DNA from: Scandinavium sp002470465
GTDB lineage: Bacteria; Pseudomonadota; Gammaproteobacteria; Enterobacterales; Enterobacteriaceae
Direction: 5' to 3'
Assembly (NCBI RefSeq): GCF_040750395.1
Contig: NZ_JBFLVD010000017.1
Coordinates: 62,001 to 126,000 of the forward strand
Length of the DNA stretch: 64,000 bases
Below are positions 24,913 through 33,712 of this stretch, one piece after another. The stretch's first letter is position 1. Each line of letters starts with the position of its first letter. Below the pieces are notes generated by a model, which worked only from the letters and a program-made list of their open reading frames with translations, did no database searches and was not told the origin of the DNA. The position numbers and the translations under genes are program-made.

Positions 24913-27552
24913 TTATTCGTCGTCGGCGTCATCCGCCACGTCGTCGTCAGATTCCGCTTCAGGCGCGATCTCGTCGTCACCTTCGGCAACGGTGCCGTCG
25001 ATAGCGTCGAGCTCTTCTTCGTCAACCGGCTCAGCCACGCGCTGCAGGCCCACCACGTTTTCATCCTCCGCAGTGCGGATGAGGATAACGCCCTGGGTGT
25101 TACGACCAACCACGCTGACTTCCGACACGCGCGTACGCACCAGCGTACCGGCATCGGTGATCATCATGATCTGATCGGTATCCACAACCTGAACCGCGCC
25201 AACCACGGAACCGTTACGCTCGGTCACTTTGATCGAGATAACGCCCTGCGTGCCGCGTGATTTAGTTGGGTATTCCGTTTCTGCGGTACGCTTACCGTAG
25301 CCGTTCTGCGTAACGGTCAGGATGGCACCTTCACCGCGAGGAATGATCAGCGAAACAACTTTGTCTTCACCCGCAAGCTTAATACCGCGAACGCCGGTTG
25401 CCGTACGGCCCATGGCACGCACAGCGCTCTCTTTAAAGCGCACCACCTTACCGGCGGCAGAGAACAGCATCGCTTCGTCGTTACCGTTGGTCAGGTCAAC
25501 GCCAATCAGTTCGTCGCCTTCGTTCAGGTTCACCGCAATGATCCCGGCAGAACGCGGACGGCTGAACTCGGTCAGCGCCGTTTTCTTCACGGTACCGCTG
25601 GCGGTTGCCATAAAGACGTTGACGCCCTCTTCGTACTCACGCACCGGCAGAATAGCGGTAATACGCTCATCGGCTTCAAGCGGCAGCAGGTTGACGATTG
25701 GACGTCCACGCGCGCCACGGCTGGCTTCCGGCAGCTGATAAACCTTCATCCAGTACAGACGACCACGGCTGGAGAACAGCAGAATGGTGTCGTGGGTGTT
25801 GGCCACCAGCAGGCGGTCGATAAAGTCTTCTTCTTTAATACGGGCGGCAGATTTGCCTTTGCCGCCGCGGCGCTGAGCTTCGTAATCGGTCAGCGGCTGA
25901 TACTTCACATAGCCCTGATGCGACAACGTGACCACAACGTCTTCCTGGTTAATCAGGTCTTCGATGTTGATGTCGGCGCTATTGGCAGTGATTTCAGTGC
26001 GACGCTCATCGCCGAACTGCTCGCGAACGAGTTCCAGTTCTTCGCGAATCACTTCCATCAGACGGTCTGCGCTACCCAGAATGTGCAGCAGTTCAGCGAT
26101 CTGCTCCAGCAGCTCTTTGTACTCATCGAGCAGCTTTTCATGCTCCAGGCCGGTCAGCTTCTGCAGACGCAGATCCAGAATCGCCTGAGCCTGCTGCTCG
26201 GTCAGGAAGTATTTGCCGTCGTGGATACCGTACTGCGGCTCCAGCCACTCCGGACGTGCCGCATCGTCGCCTGCGCGTTCCAGCATCGCAGCCACGTTGC
26301 CGAGATCCCAGCTTTGCGCGATCAGCGCGGCTTTTGCTTCCGCAGGGGTTGGCGCACGACGGATCATCTCAATGATCGGATCGATGTTCGCCAGCGCGAT
26401 GGCCAGAGCTTCAAGGATGTGCGCACGGTCGCGCGCTTTACGCAGTTCGAAGATGGTACGGCGAGTCACCACTTCACGGCGGTGACGCACGAACGCCGAA
26501 AGAATGTCTTTCAGGTTCATGATCTTCGGCTGACCATGGTGCAGCGCAACCATGTTGATACCGAAGGAAACCTGCAGCTGGGTCTGGGAATAAAGGTTGT
26601 TGAGAACCACTTCCCCCACCGCATCACGTTTGATTTCAATCACGATGCGCATACCGTCTTTATCAGACTCGTCACGCAGCGCGCTGATCCCTTCTACGCG
26701 TTTCTCTTTCACCAGCTCGGCGATTTTCTCGATCAGGCGAGCTTTGTTCACCTGATACGGAATTTCATGCACGATGATGGTTTCACGACCGGTTTTCGCG
26801 TCGGCTTCCACTTCCGCGCGGGCGCGAATGTAAATTTTGCCGCGACCGGTGCGGTAGGCTTCTTCGATACCACGACGACCGTTGATGATGGCGGCAGTCG
26901 GGAAGTCAGGCCCCGGAATGTGCTCCATCAGCCCTTCAATGCTGATGTCTTCATCATCAATGTAGGCGAGGCAGCCGTTGATCACTTCCGTCAGGTTGTG
27001 TGGCGGAATGTTGGTGGCCATACCCACCGCGATCCCGGACGAACCGTTCACCAGCAGGTTTGGAATTTTGGTTGGCATGACGTCCGGAATTTTTTCCGTG
27101 CCGTCATAGTTATCCACGAAATCGACGGTTTCCTTGTCCAGGTCAGCCATCAGCTCATGGGCGATTTTCGACATACGGATTTCCGTATAACGCATCGCCG
27201 CCGCGGAGTCGCCGTCAACGGAACCGAAGTTACCCTGCCCATCGACCAGCATGTAGCGCAGCGAGAACGGCTGGGCCATACGTACGATGGTGTCATACAC
27301 TGCGGAATCACCATGGGGATGGTATTTACCGATGACGTCACCCACGACACGGGCGGATTTTTTATAGGCTTTGTTCCAGTCATTGCCCAGTACGTTCATG
27401 GCGTAAAGTACGCGACGGTGTACCGGCTTTAAGCCATCACGGACATCTGGCAGCGCACGGCCAACAATCACCGACATCGCATAATCCAGATAGGAGCTCT
27501 TTAGCTCTTCCTCGATGTTGACCGGTGTAATTTCTCTCGCAAGGTCGCTCAT
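24913..27552 (-). CDS. gyrA: DNA gyrase subunit A
   Basis: The protein has 879 residues (E. coli 875). The breakage-reunion domain has active-site Tyr122 (AAAMRYTEIRM). The quinolone-resistance-determining region reads HGDSAVYDTIV, with Ser83 and Asp87 unchanged. A coiled-coil tower and the C-terminal six-bladed DNA-wrapping beta-pinwheel with the GyrA box QRRGGKGK follow. The extreme C-terminus is a highly acidic tail (EAESDDDVADDADDE) of the type that modulates wrapping. GyrA with GyrB introduces negative supercoils. The gene is monocistronic and divergent from ubiG. Confidence 0.98.
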   Translation of the reverse strand: MSDLAREITPVNIEEELKSSYLDYAMSVIVGRALPDVRDGLKPVHRRVLYAMNVLGNDWNKAYKKSARVVGDVIGKYHPHGDSAVYDTIVRMAQPFSLRYMLVDGQGNFGSVDGDSAAAMRYTEIRMSKIAHELMADLDKETVDFVDNYDGTEKIPDVMPTKIPNLLVNGSSGIAVGMATNIPPHNLTEVINGCLAYIDDEDISIEGLMEHIPGPDFPTAAIINGRRGIEEAYRTGRGKIYIRARAEVEADAKTGRETIIVHEIPYQVNKARLIEKIAELVKEKRVEGISALRDESDKDGMRIVIEIKRDAVGEVVLNNLYSQTQLQVSFGINMVALHHGQPKIMNLKDILSAFVRHRREVVTRRTIFELRKARDRAHILEALAIALANIDPIIEMIRRAPTPAEAKAALIAQSWDLGNVAAMLERAGDDAARPEWLEPQYGIHDGKYFLTEQQAQAILDLRLQKLTGLEHEKLLDEYKELLEQIAELLHILGSADRLMEVIREELELVREQFGDERRTEITANSADINIEDLINQEDVVVTLSHQGYVKYQPLTDYEAQRRGGKGKSAARIKEEDFIDRLLVANTHDTILLFSSRGRLYWMKVYQLPEASRGARGRPIVNLLPLEADERITAILPVREYEEGVNVFMATASGTVKKTALTEFSRPRSAGIIAVNLNEGDELIGVDLTNGNDEAMLFSAAGKVVRFKESAVRAMGRTATGVRGIKLAGEDKVVSLIIPRGEGAILTVTQNGYGKRTAETEYPTKSRGTQGVISIKVTERNGSVVGAVQVVDTDQIMMITDAGTLVRTRVSEVSVVGRNTQGVILIRTAEDENVVGLQRVAEPVDEEELDAIDGTVAEGDDEIAPEAESDDDVADDADDE

Positions 27553-27711
27553 CTAACCGCTATCCCTCTACATGTTTCCCGGATTCAAAGGTCGCAAATT
27601 ATAACACAGCAGACAGGATTGAGGTAAATCAATAGCACCCGCGCGGCGCTTTATTCGCGCCGGGGTGCTGATATACTCACAGGCCTGATAAGAAAAGGAG
27701 TCAATGCGCCC

Positions 27712-28437
27712 ATGAATGCTGAAAAACAGCCGGTGGCTAACGTCGATCGCGACGAAATTGCAAAATTTGAAGCTGTCGCTTCACGCTGGTGGGATCTCGA
27801 AGGGGAATTCAAACCGCTGCATCGCATCAATCCGCTGCGTTTAGGCTATATCGCCACCCGCTCCGACGGTCTGTTTGGCAAAAAAGTGCTGGACGTAGGC
27901 TGCGGTGGCGGCATCCTCGCCGAAAGCATGGCACGGGAAGGCGCCGAGGTAACCGGGCTGGACATGGGCTTTGAGCCGCTTCAGGTCGCGCGCCTGCATG
28001 CGCTGGAAACCGGCATTCACGTGAACTATGTGCAGGAAACCGTCGAAGATCACGCGGCGAAACACGCGCAGGAGTATGACGTGGTCACCTGCATGGAAAT
28101 GCTGGAGCACGTGCCGGACCCGCAATCCGTGGTTAACGCCTGTGCAAAGCTGGTGAAGCCAGGCGGCCAGGTCTTTTTCTCGACGATAAACCGTAACGGC
28201 AAAGCGTGGCTGATGGCGGTCGTCGGCGCAGAGTATGTGCTGAAGATGGTGCCGAAAGGTACGCATGACGTGAAGAAATTCATTAAGCCTGCCGAGCTGC
28301 TGAGCTGGGTAGACGACACCTGCCTTCAGGAACGCCACATGACGGGCCTGCACTACAATCCGGTGACCAATCACTTCAAGCTCGCACCGGGTGTTGATGT
28401 TAACTATATGTTGCATACAACCGCAAAAAACGTCTGA
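27712..28437 (+). CDS. ubiG: UbiG, ubiquinone O-methyltransferase
   Basis: The protein has 241 residues (E. coli 240). The SAM-binding motif KVLDVGCGGGILAE is followed by EVTGLDMG and VTCMEMLEHVPDP. UbiG performs both O-methylations of ubiquinone biosynthesis (C5 hydroxyl and last-step demethylubiquinol). The region QEYDVV...VPKGTHDVKKFIKP matches the membrane-interacting part. GGAG lies upstream of the ATG at 27712, and a TATACT-like -10 lies about 40 bases upstream. An 8-base inverted repeat TTTGCGCA/TGCGCAAA (28461-28468 with 28478-28485) follows the stop but lacks a T run. Confidence 0.97.
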   Translation: MNAEKQPVANVDRDEIAKFEAVASRWWDLEGEFKPLHRINPLRLGYIATRSDGLFGKKVLDVGCGGGILAESMAREGAEVTGLDMGFEPLQVARLHALETGIHVNYVQETVEDHAAKHAQEYDVVTCMEMLEHVPDPQSVVNACAKLVKPGGQVFFSTINRNGKAWLMAVVGAEYVLKMVPKGTHDVKKFIKPAELLSWVDDTCLQERHMTGLHYNPVTNHFKLAPGVDVNYMLHTTAKNV

Positions 28438-28783
28438 CGTCATAAGTTATTTTTATAAAGTTTGCGCAGCATCCCGTTGCGCAAATCCTTCCCTCGTTGA
28501 AGAAATCAGCACTCGATCAAATTTTCATTTTTTTTTCTACATTATTGACATCACGTCCAGGCCTTACAGTTCGAGGACTTAGCCTTTTTCACGCTTTGAC
28601 AACCTCAAGTTAACGTCAAAATCAACCCTTGTACTCAAATGAATCCTTACTAGAATACTCACCATATAGCGTTTAACTTATCGCACACCCCCAATATATA
28701 GTATTTATCCACAGAGTTAGTCACAGCGGCGTTCTGTGGATAAACGGGGGATATTTTTTCTTTCACGGACAGGTAAAAAGCAC
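28438..28783 (+). promoter_or_regulatory. nrdAB control region
   Basis: A possible promoter is TTGTAC (28629-28634) and TAGAAT (28651-28656), 16 bases apart. NrdR-like boxes with ATATAG cores sit at 28660-28671 (CACCATATAGCG) and 28692-28703 (CAATATATAGTA), 32 bases or three helical turns apart. Perfect DnaA boxes TTATCCACA lie at 28705-28713 (plus) and 28735-28743 (minus strand), forming an inverted pair. Upstream, 28438-28590 holds only the ubiG 3' hairpin and AT-rich sequence. In E. coli, nrdAB is controlled by both NrdR and DnaA, in agreement. Confidence 0.75.
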
Positions 28784-31069
28784 ATGAATCAGAGTCTGAT
28801 GGTGACTAAGCGTGATGGCGGGACCGAGCGTATCGATCTCGATAAAATTCATCGCGTGCTCGACTGGGCGGCCGAGGGGCTGAACAACGTTTCCATTTCT
28901 CAGGTTGAACTGCGCTCGCATATCCAGTTCTACGACGGTATCAAAACCGCCGATATCCATGAGACCATCATCAAGGCTGCTGCCGACCTGATCTCCCGTG
29001 ACGCACCGGACTACCAGTACCTGGCCGCGCGCCTGGCGATTTTCCACCTGCGTAAAAAGGCCTACGGCCAGTTCGAGCCACCGGCGCTCTACACCCACGT
29101 CGTCAACATGGTAGAGCTGGGTAAATACGACAGTCATCTGCTGGAAGACTACACGGAAGAAGAGTTCAAGCAGATGGACGGTTTTATCGACCACTGGCGT
29201 GACATGAACTTCTCCTACGCCGCCGTTAAGCAGCTGGAAGGGAAGTACCTGGTTCAGAACCGCGTTACGGGCGAAATCTATGAGAGCGCCCAGTTCCTCT
29301 ATATTCTGGTTGCCGCGTGCCTGTTCTCTAACTACCCGCGCGAAACGCGTCTGGACTACGTGAAGCGTTTCTATGACGCCGTGTCGACGTTCAAGATTTC
29401 ACTGCCAACGCCAATCATGTCCGGCGTGCGTACCCCGACGCGCCAGTTCAGTTCCTGCGTACTGATTGAATGCGGCGACAGCCTGGACTCCATCAACGCC
29501 ACCTCCAGCGCCATCGTGAAATATGTTTCCCAGCGCGCCGGTATCGGCATCAACGCCGGTCGCATCCGTGCGCTGGGCAGCCCGATTCGCGGCGGTGAAG
29601 CGTTCCACACCGGCTGTATTCCTTTCTATAAGCACTTCCAGACCGCGGTGAAATCCTGCTCTCAGGGCGGCGTGCGCGGCGGTGCGGCCACCCTCTTCTA
29701 CCCAATGTGGCATCTGGAAGTGGAAAGCCTGCTGGTGCTGAAAAACAACCGCGGTACCGAAGCGAACCGCGTGCGCCACATGGACTACGGCGTGCAGATC
29801 AACAAGCTGATGTACACCCGCCTGCTGAAAGGTGAGGACATCACGCTGTTCAGCCCGTCCGACGTCCCGGGCCTGTACGACGCCTTCTTCGCCGATCAGG
29901 ACGAGTTCGAGCGCCTGTACGTGAAATACGAAAAAGACGACACCATTCGCAAGCAGCGCATCAAGGCCGTAGAGCTGTTCTCACTGGTGATGCAGGAACG
30001 TGCGTCCACGGGTCGTATCTACATTCAGAACGTCGACCACTGCAACACCCACAGCCCGTTCGACCCGGTGGTAGCGCCAGTGCGCCAGTCTAACCTGTGC
30101 CTGGAAATCGCCCTGCCGACCAAACCGCTGGACGACGTCAACGACGAAAACGGTGAAATCGCCCTGTGTACGCTGTCGGCGTTTAACCTCGGTGCGATTG
30201 ACAGCCTAGACGATCTGGAAGAGCTGGCCATCCTGGCCGTCCGCGCGCTGGATGCCCTGCTCGACTATCAGGACTACCCGATTCTGGCCGCCAAACGCGG
30301 TGCGATGGGCCGTCGTACTCTCGGTATCGGCGTCATCAACTTCGCCTACTACCTGGCGAAGCACGGTAAACGCTACTCCGACGGCAGCGGCAACAACCTG
30401 ACTCACAAAACGTTCGAAGCCATTCAGTACTACCTGCTGAAAGCCTCTAACGAGCTGGCGAAAGAGCAAGGCGCATGCCCGTGGTTCAACGAAACCACCT
30501 ACGCTAAAGGCATTCTGCCAATCGACACTTACAAGAAAGACCTGGACGGGATCGTCAGCGAGCCGCTGCACTACAACTGGGAAGCCCTGCGTGAATCCAT
30601 CAAAGAGCACGGCCTGCGTAACTCCACGCTCTCCGCGCTGATGCCGTCAGAGACCTCTTCGCAGATCTCCAACGCCACCAACGGCATTGAGCCGCCGCGC
30701 GGTCACGTGAGCATTAAAGCCTCGAAAGACGGTATCCTGCGCCAGGTGGTGCCGGACTACGAAAAACTGCAAAACGGCTACGAGCTGCTGTGGGAAATGC
30801 CGAATAATGACGGCTACCTCCAGCTGGTCGGCATCATGCAGAAGTTTATCGATCAGTCTATTTCGGCAAACACCAACTATGACCCGACGCGTTTCCCGTC
30901 TGGCAAAGTACCGATGCAGCAGCTGCTCAAAGACCTGCTCAATGCCTATAAATTTGGCGTGAAAACCCTGTACTATCACAACACCCGTGATGGCGCAGAA
31001 GATGCCCAGGACGACCTGGCACCGTCCATCCAGGACGACGGCTGCGAAAGCGGCGCATGTAAGATTTGA
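28784..31069 (+). CDS. nrdA: Ribonucleoside-diphosphate reductase 1, alpha subunit
   Basis: The protein has 761 residues, the same as E. coli NrdA. It reduces ribonucleoside diphosphates to deoxyribonucleotides. An N-terminal ATP cone (about 5-95) gives overall activity control. The catalytic barrel contains the cysteines in FSSCVLIECGD and NLCLEIALPT and the finger-loop region ending in CTLSAFNLGAI. The C-terminal redox pair C754 and C759 is in DDGCESGACKI. An upstream ATG at 28736 is in frame, but the one at 28784 gives MNQSLMVTKRDGG as in E. coli and has GGACAGG before it. Confidence 0.98.
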   Translation: MNQSLMVTKRDGGTERIDLDKIHRVLDWAAEGLNNVSISQVELRSHIQFYDGIKTADIHETIIKAAADLISRDAPDYQYLAARLAIFHLRKKAYGQFEPPALYTHVVNMVELGKYDSHLLEDYTEEEFKQMDGFIDHWRDMNFSYAAVKQLEGKYLVQNRVTGEIYESAQFLYILVAACLFSNYPRETRLDYVKRFYDAVSTFKISLPTPIMSGVRTPTRQFSSCVLIECGDSLDSINATSSAIVKYVSQRAGIGINAGRIRALGSPIRGGEAFHTGCIPFYKHFQTAVKSCSQGGVRGGAATLFYPMWHLEVESLLVLKNNRGTEANRVRHMDYGVQINKLMYTRLLKGEDITLFSPSDVPGLYDAFFADQDEFERLYVKYEKDDTIRKQRIKAVELFSLVMQERASTGRIYIQNVDHCNTHSPFDPVVAPVRQSNLCLEIALPTKPLDDVNDENGEIALCTLSAFNLGAIDSLDDLEELAILAVRALDALLDYQDYPILAAKRGAMGRRTLGIGVINFAYYLAKHGKRYSDGSGNNLTHKTFEAIQYYLLKASNELAKEQGACPWFNETTYAKGILPIDTYKKDLDGIVSEPLHYNWEALRESIKEHGLRNSTLSALMPSETSSQISNATNGIEPPRGHVSIKASKDGILRQVVPDYEKLQNGYELLWEMPNNDGYLQLVGIMQKFIDQSISANTNYDPTRFPSGKVPMQQLLKDLLNAYKFGVKTLYYHNTRDGAEDAQDDLAPSIQDDGCESGACKI

Positions 31070-31077
31070 TAATATTG

Positions 31078-31146
31078 CCCGGCGGCGCGTTGCTTGCCGG
31101 GCCTACGGTCTCTTGTAGGCCGGGTTAGCGAAGCGCCACCCGGCGT
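31078..31146. repeat. REP/BIME element between nrdA and nrdB
   Basis: Two opposed REP arms, GCCCGGCGGCGCGTTGCTTG and (after an eight-base spacer) GTAGGCCGGGTTAGCGAAGC...CCCGGC, pair with each other via GGGCCTAC/GTAGGCC. They fill nearly the whole nrdA-nrdB gap. Such intra-operon elements can stabilise the upstream mRNA segment or reduce expression of the downstream gene. Confidence 0.85.
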
Positions 31147-31171
31147 ATAATACCAGGACAGGATCCCACTC

Positions 31172-32302
31172 ATGGCATACACCACCTTTTCACAGACGAA
31201 AAATAACCAACTCCTGGAGCCGATGTTTTTTGGCCAGCCGGTCAACGTGGCCCGCTACGATCAGCAAAAATATGACATCTTCGAAAAGCTGATTGAGAAA
31301 CAGCTCTCCTTCTTCTGGCGCCCGGAAGAAGTCGACGTTTCCCGCGACCGCATTGACTACCAGGCACTGCCAGATCACGAAAAGCATATTTTCATCAGCA
31401 ACCTGAAGTACCAGACGCTGCTGGACTCCATCCAGGGCCGCAGCCCGAACGTGGCGCTGCTGCCGCTGATTTCCATTCCTGAACTGGAAACCTGGGTTGA
31501 GACGTGGGCATTTTCGGAAACGATCCACTCGCGCTCTTACACCCACATCATCCGCAACATCGTCAACGATCCGGCGACCGTGTTTGATGACATCGTCACC
31601 AATGAGCAGATCCAGAAACGTGCGGAAGGCATTTCCCACTACTACGATTCACTGATTGAACTCACCAGCTACTGGCACCTGCTGGGCGAAGGCACTCACA
31701 CCGTGAACGGCAAAACCGTCACCGTGAACCTGCGCGAGCTGAAGAAAAAGCTGTACCTGTGCCTGATGAGCGTTAACGCCCTGGAAGCCATTCGCTTCTA
31801 CGTGAGCTTCGCCTGCTCCTTCGCCTTTGCCGAGCGCAAACTGATGGAAGGTAATGCCAAGATTATCCGTCTGATTGCCCGCGACGAAGCCCTGCACCTG
31901 ACCGGCACCCAGCACATGCTGAATCTGCTGCGCTCGGGCCAGGACGACCCGGAAATGGCGGAGATAGCTGAAGAGTGCAAGCAGGAGTGCTATGACCTGT
32001 TCGTGCTGGCGGCCCAGCAGGAGAAAGAGTGGGCAGACTACCTGTTCCGTGACGGCTCAATGATCGGCCTGAACAAAGACATCCTTTGTCAGTACGTCGA
32101 GTACATCACCAATATTCGCATGCAGGCGGTGGGCCTCGATTTGCCATTCCAGACGCGCTCTAACCCAATTCCGTGGATTAACACCTGGCTTGTGTCCGAT
32201 AACGTCCAGGTGGCGCCGCAGGAAGTGGAAGTCAGCTCGTATCTGGTCGGTCAGATTGATTCTGAAATCGATGCCGACGACCTGAGCAACTTCCAGCTCT
32301 GA
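31172..32302 (+). CDS. nrdB: Ribonucleoside-diphosphate reductase 1, beta subunit
   Basis: The protein has 376 residues, the same as E. coli NrdB. The diiron ligands and radical tyrosine are visible in FSETIHSRSYTH (Tyr at 123 counting the initiator, the classical Tyr122). Ligands of the second half are in NALEAIRFYVSF and RDEALHLTGTQH. The C-terminal peptide DDLSNFQL that docks on NrdA is intact. It supplies the tyrosyl radical to NrdA. The stop overlaps the yfaE start (TGATG), so translation is coupled. Confidence 0.98.
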   Translation: MAYTTFSQTKNNQLLEPMFFGQPVNVARYDQQKYDIFEKLIEKQLSFFWRPEEVDVSRDRIDYQALPDHEKHIFISNLKYQTLLDSIQGRSPNVALLPLISIPELETWVETWAFSETIHSRSYTHIIRNIVNDPATVFDDIVTNEQIQKRAEGISHYYDSLIELTSYWHLLGEGTHTVNGKTVTVNLRELKKKLYLCLMSVNALEAIRFYVSFACSFAFAERKLMEGNAKIIRLIARDEALHLTGTQHMLNLLRSGQDDPEMAEIAEECKQECYDLFVLAAQQEKEWADYLFRDGSMIGLNKDILCQYVEYITNIRMQAVGLDLPFQTRSNPIPWINTWLVSDNVQVAPQEVEVSSYLVGQIDSEIDADDLSNFQL

Positions 32303-32556
32303 TGAGCCGCGTAACCCTTCGCGTGACGGGCACACAGCTGCTGTGCCAGGAAGAACACGCTTCCCTTCTGGCGGCGCTGGAATCGCATAACGTTGCGGTG
32401 GAATTTCAGTGTCGCGAAGGTTACTGCGGCTCCTGCCGTTGCCGCCTGGTCTCCGGCCAGGTTGACTGGCTGATGGAGCCGCTGGCCTTTGTTCAGCAGG
32501 GCGAAATTCTGCCCTGCTGCTGCAAAGCGAAGGGCGATATCGAAATCGAGATGTGA
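32302..32556 (+). CDS. yfaE: [2Fe-2S] ferredoxin YfaE, diferric-tyrosyl radical maintenance
   Basis: This is an 84-residue plant-type ferredoxin. The cluster cysteines follow C37-x4-C42-x2-C45 (QCREGYCGSCRCR) with the last ligand in the PCCCKAKG cluster at 72-74. In E. coli YfaE donates electrons to NrdB to build or repair the diiron-tyrosyl radical cofactor. The start overlaps the nrdB stop by one base. Confidence 0.95.
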   Translation: MSRVTLRVTGTQLLCQEEHASLLAALESHNVAVEFQCREGYCGSCRCRLVSGQVDWLMEPLAFVQQGEILPCCCKAKGDIEIEM

Positions 32557-32557
32557 T

Positions 32558-32632
32558 GATGTCGGGCGGCGCTTCGCTGACCCGACCTACAAAACCGCAG
32601 TTTGTAGGCCAGATCTGGCCCAATCACCACCC
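32558..32632. repeat. REP/BIME-like repeat after yfaE
   Basis: Arms GTCGGGCGGCGCTTCGCTGA-CCCGACCTAC and GTAGGCCAGATC...CACCCGAC face each other between the convergent yfaE and glpQ genes. The first arm is a typical REP; the second is degenerate. Confidence 0.65.
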
Positions 32633-32639
32633 GACGCTT

Positions 32640-33701
32640 TTAGCGCTTATCTTGCAAAAAACTCACCGCTTTATCGGGGAAATCCGTAAACAGCCCGTCC
32701 ACGCCCGCCTGGTTATACAGCACGTCGTACAGCTGATTCACGTCCGTTGCATACTCCGGCAGCTGATCCGCACGCACGGTATACGGATGCACCTGCATCC
32801 TGCTGGCATGCGCCTCTTTAACCATTGCCGTAAGCTTCACGTGGCCCGGCGTGGAGCCCTCAGCCACCAGCATATGGTAATCCGGCCCGATGCCGTCCGC
32901 GTACTGTGCAATCTGCTTCATCGCGCCGGGCTTAAACATCCAGTCGTAGCTGTAGTTAATCCACTTCCCGTCCGGCTGCTTCTCCTGGGTTTCATTCCAG
33001 TCGGTATAAGCAATCAGCTGCACCAGATTGAGATCCATCCCCATCTTCGGCTCCAGCTCGGTTTTAATGCGCTTCAGCTCAGCGGCATCAAAACATTGCA
33101 GATAGACCTTGTCCTTCTTGCTGGCGTAACCGTACTGCTTCAGCACCGCCAGCGTTTTCGCCGCAATATCCTTGCCTTCCTGATGATGGAACCACGGCGC
33201 TTTGATTTCCGGATAGATACCAATATTTTTACCGGTTGAGTGGTTCAGCCCCTGAACAAACTCAATTTCCTCTTCAAAAGTGTGAATACGGAAATCAGAC
33301 TTGCCCATCGGGAAGCGCCCCGGATAGACCTGCACCTTCTTGCCGTTTTCAATCTCAAAGCCCTCGGTAAACTTCAGCGAACGAATTTCCGCCAGCGTGA
33401 AGTCGATGGCGTAATAGCGGCCATCTTTACGGGCGCGGTCCGGGAAACGTTCAGCCACGTCCGTCACGCGGTCAAGATAATGGTCATGCAGGACGACCAG
33501 CTGGTCGTCCTTTGTCATCACTAAATCCTGCTCCAGATAATCCGCACCCTGCGCATAGGCCATCGCTTTCGCGGGGAGCGTATGCTCGGGCAGGTAGCCG
33601 CTGGCACCACGGTGAGCGATAACAATCTTATCGGCCGCGAGCGCAGAGCCCGTCATTAAACCGGCCAGCAGCAGGCCCGTTGCTAATTGCGTTAATTTCA
33701 T
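32640..33701 (-). CDS. glpQ: Periplasmic glycerophosphodiester phosphodiesterase
   Basis: The protein has 353 residues from the ATG at 33701, with GGAGC six bases upstream on its strand. A signal peptide (MKLTQLATGLLLAGLMTGSA-LA) precedes KIVIAHRGASGYLPEHTL. That segment carries the catalytic HR and the metal-binding residues, with the second histidine in VVLHDHYLDRVTD. GlpQ hydrolyses periplasmic glycerophosphodiesters from phospholipid turnover to glycerol-3-phosphate, which GlpT imports. It is downstream of glpT with 11 bases between them. Confidence 0.97.
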   Translation of the reverse strand: MKLTQLATGLLLAGLMTGSALAADKIVIAHRGASGYLPEHTLPAKAMAYAQGADYLEQDLVMTKDDQLVVLHDHYLDRVTDVAERFPDRARKDGRYYAIDFTLAEIRSLKFTEGFEIENGKKVQVYPGRFPMGKSDFRIHTFEEEIEFVQGLNHSTGKNIGIYPEIKAPWFHHQEGKDIAAKTLAVLKQYGYASKKDKVYLQCFDAAELKRIKTELEPKMGMDLNLVQLIAYTDWNETQEKQPDGKWINYSYDWMFKPGAMKQIAQYADGIGPDYHMLVAEGSTPGHVKLTAMVKEAHASRMQVHPYTVRADQLPEYATDVNQLYDVLYNQAGVDGLFTDFPDKAVSFLQDKR

Positions 33702-33712
33702 CACAATGCTCC

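Noticed and set aside
27230..27310. Possible quinolone-resistance mutations in gyrA
   Set aside because: Codons 83 and 87 read Ser and Asp, the susceptible residues, so no change is present.
25792..27432. A 546-codon plus-strand frame opposite gyrA
   Set aside because: The length is striking, but it mirrors gyrA codon structure, has no recognisable motif and lacks a start signal.
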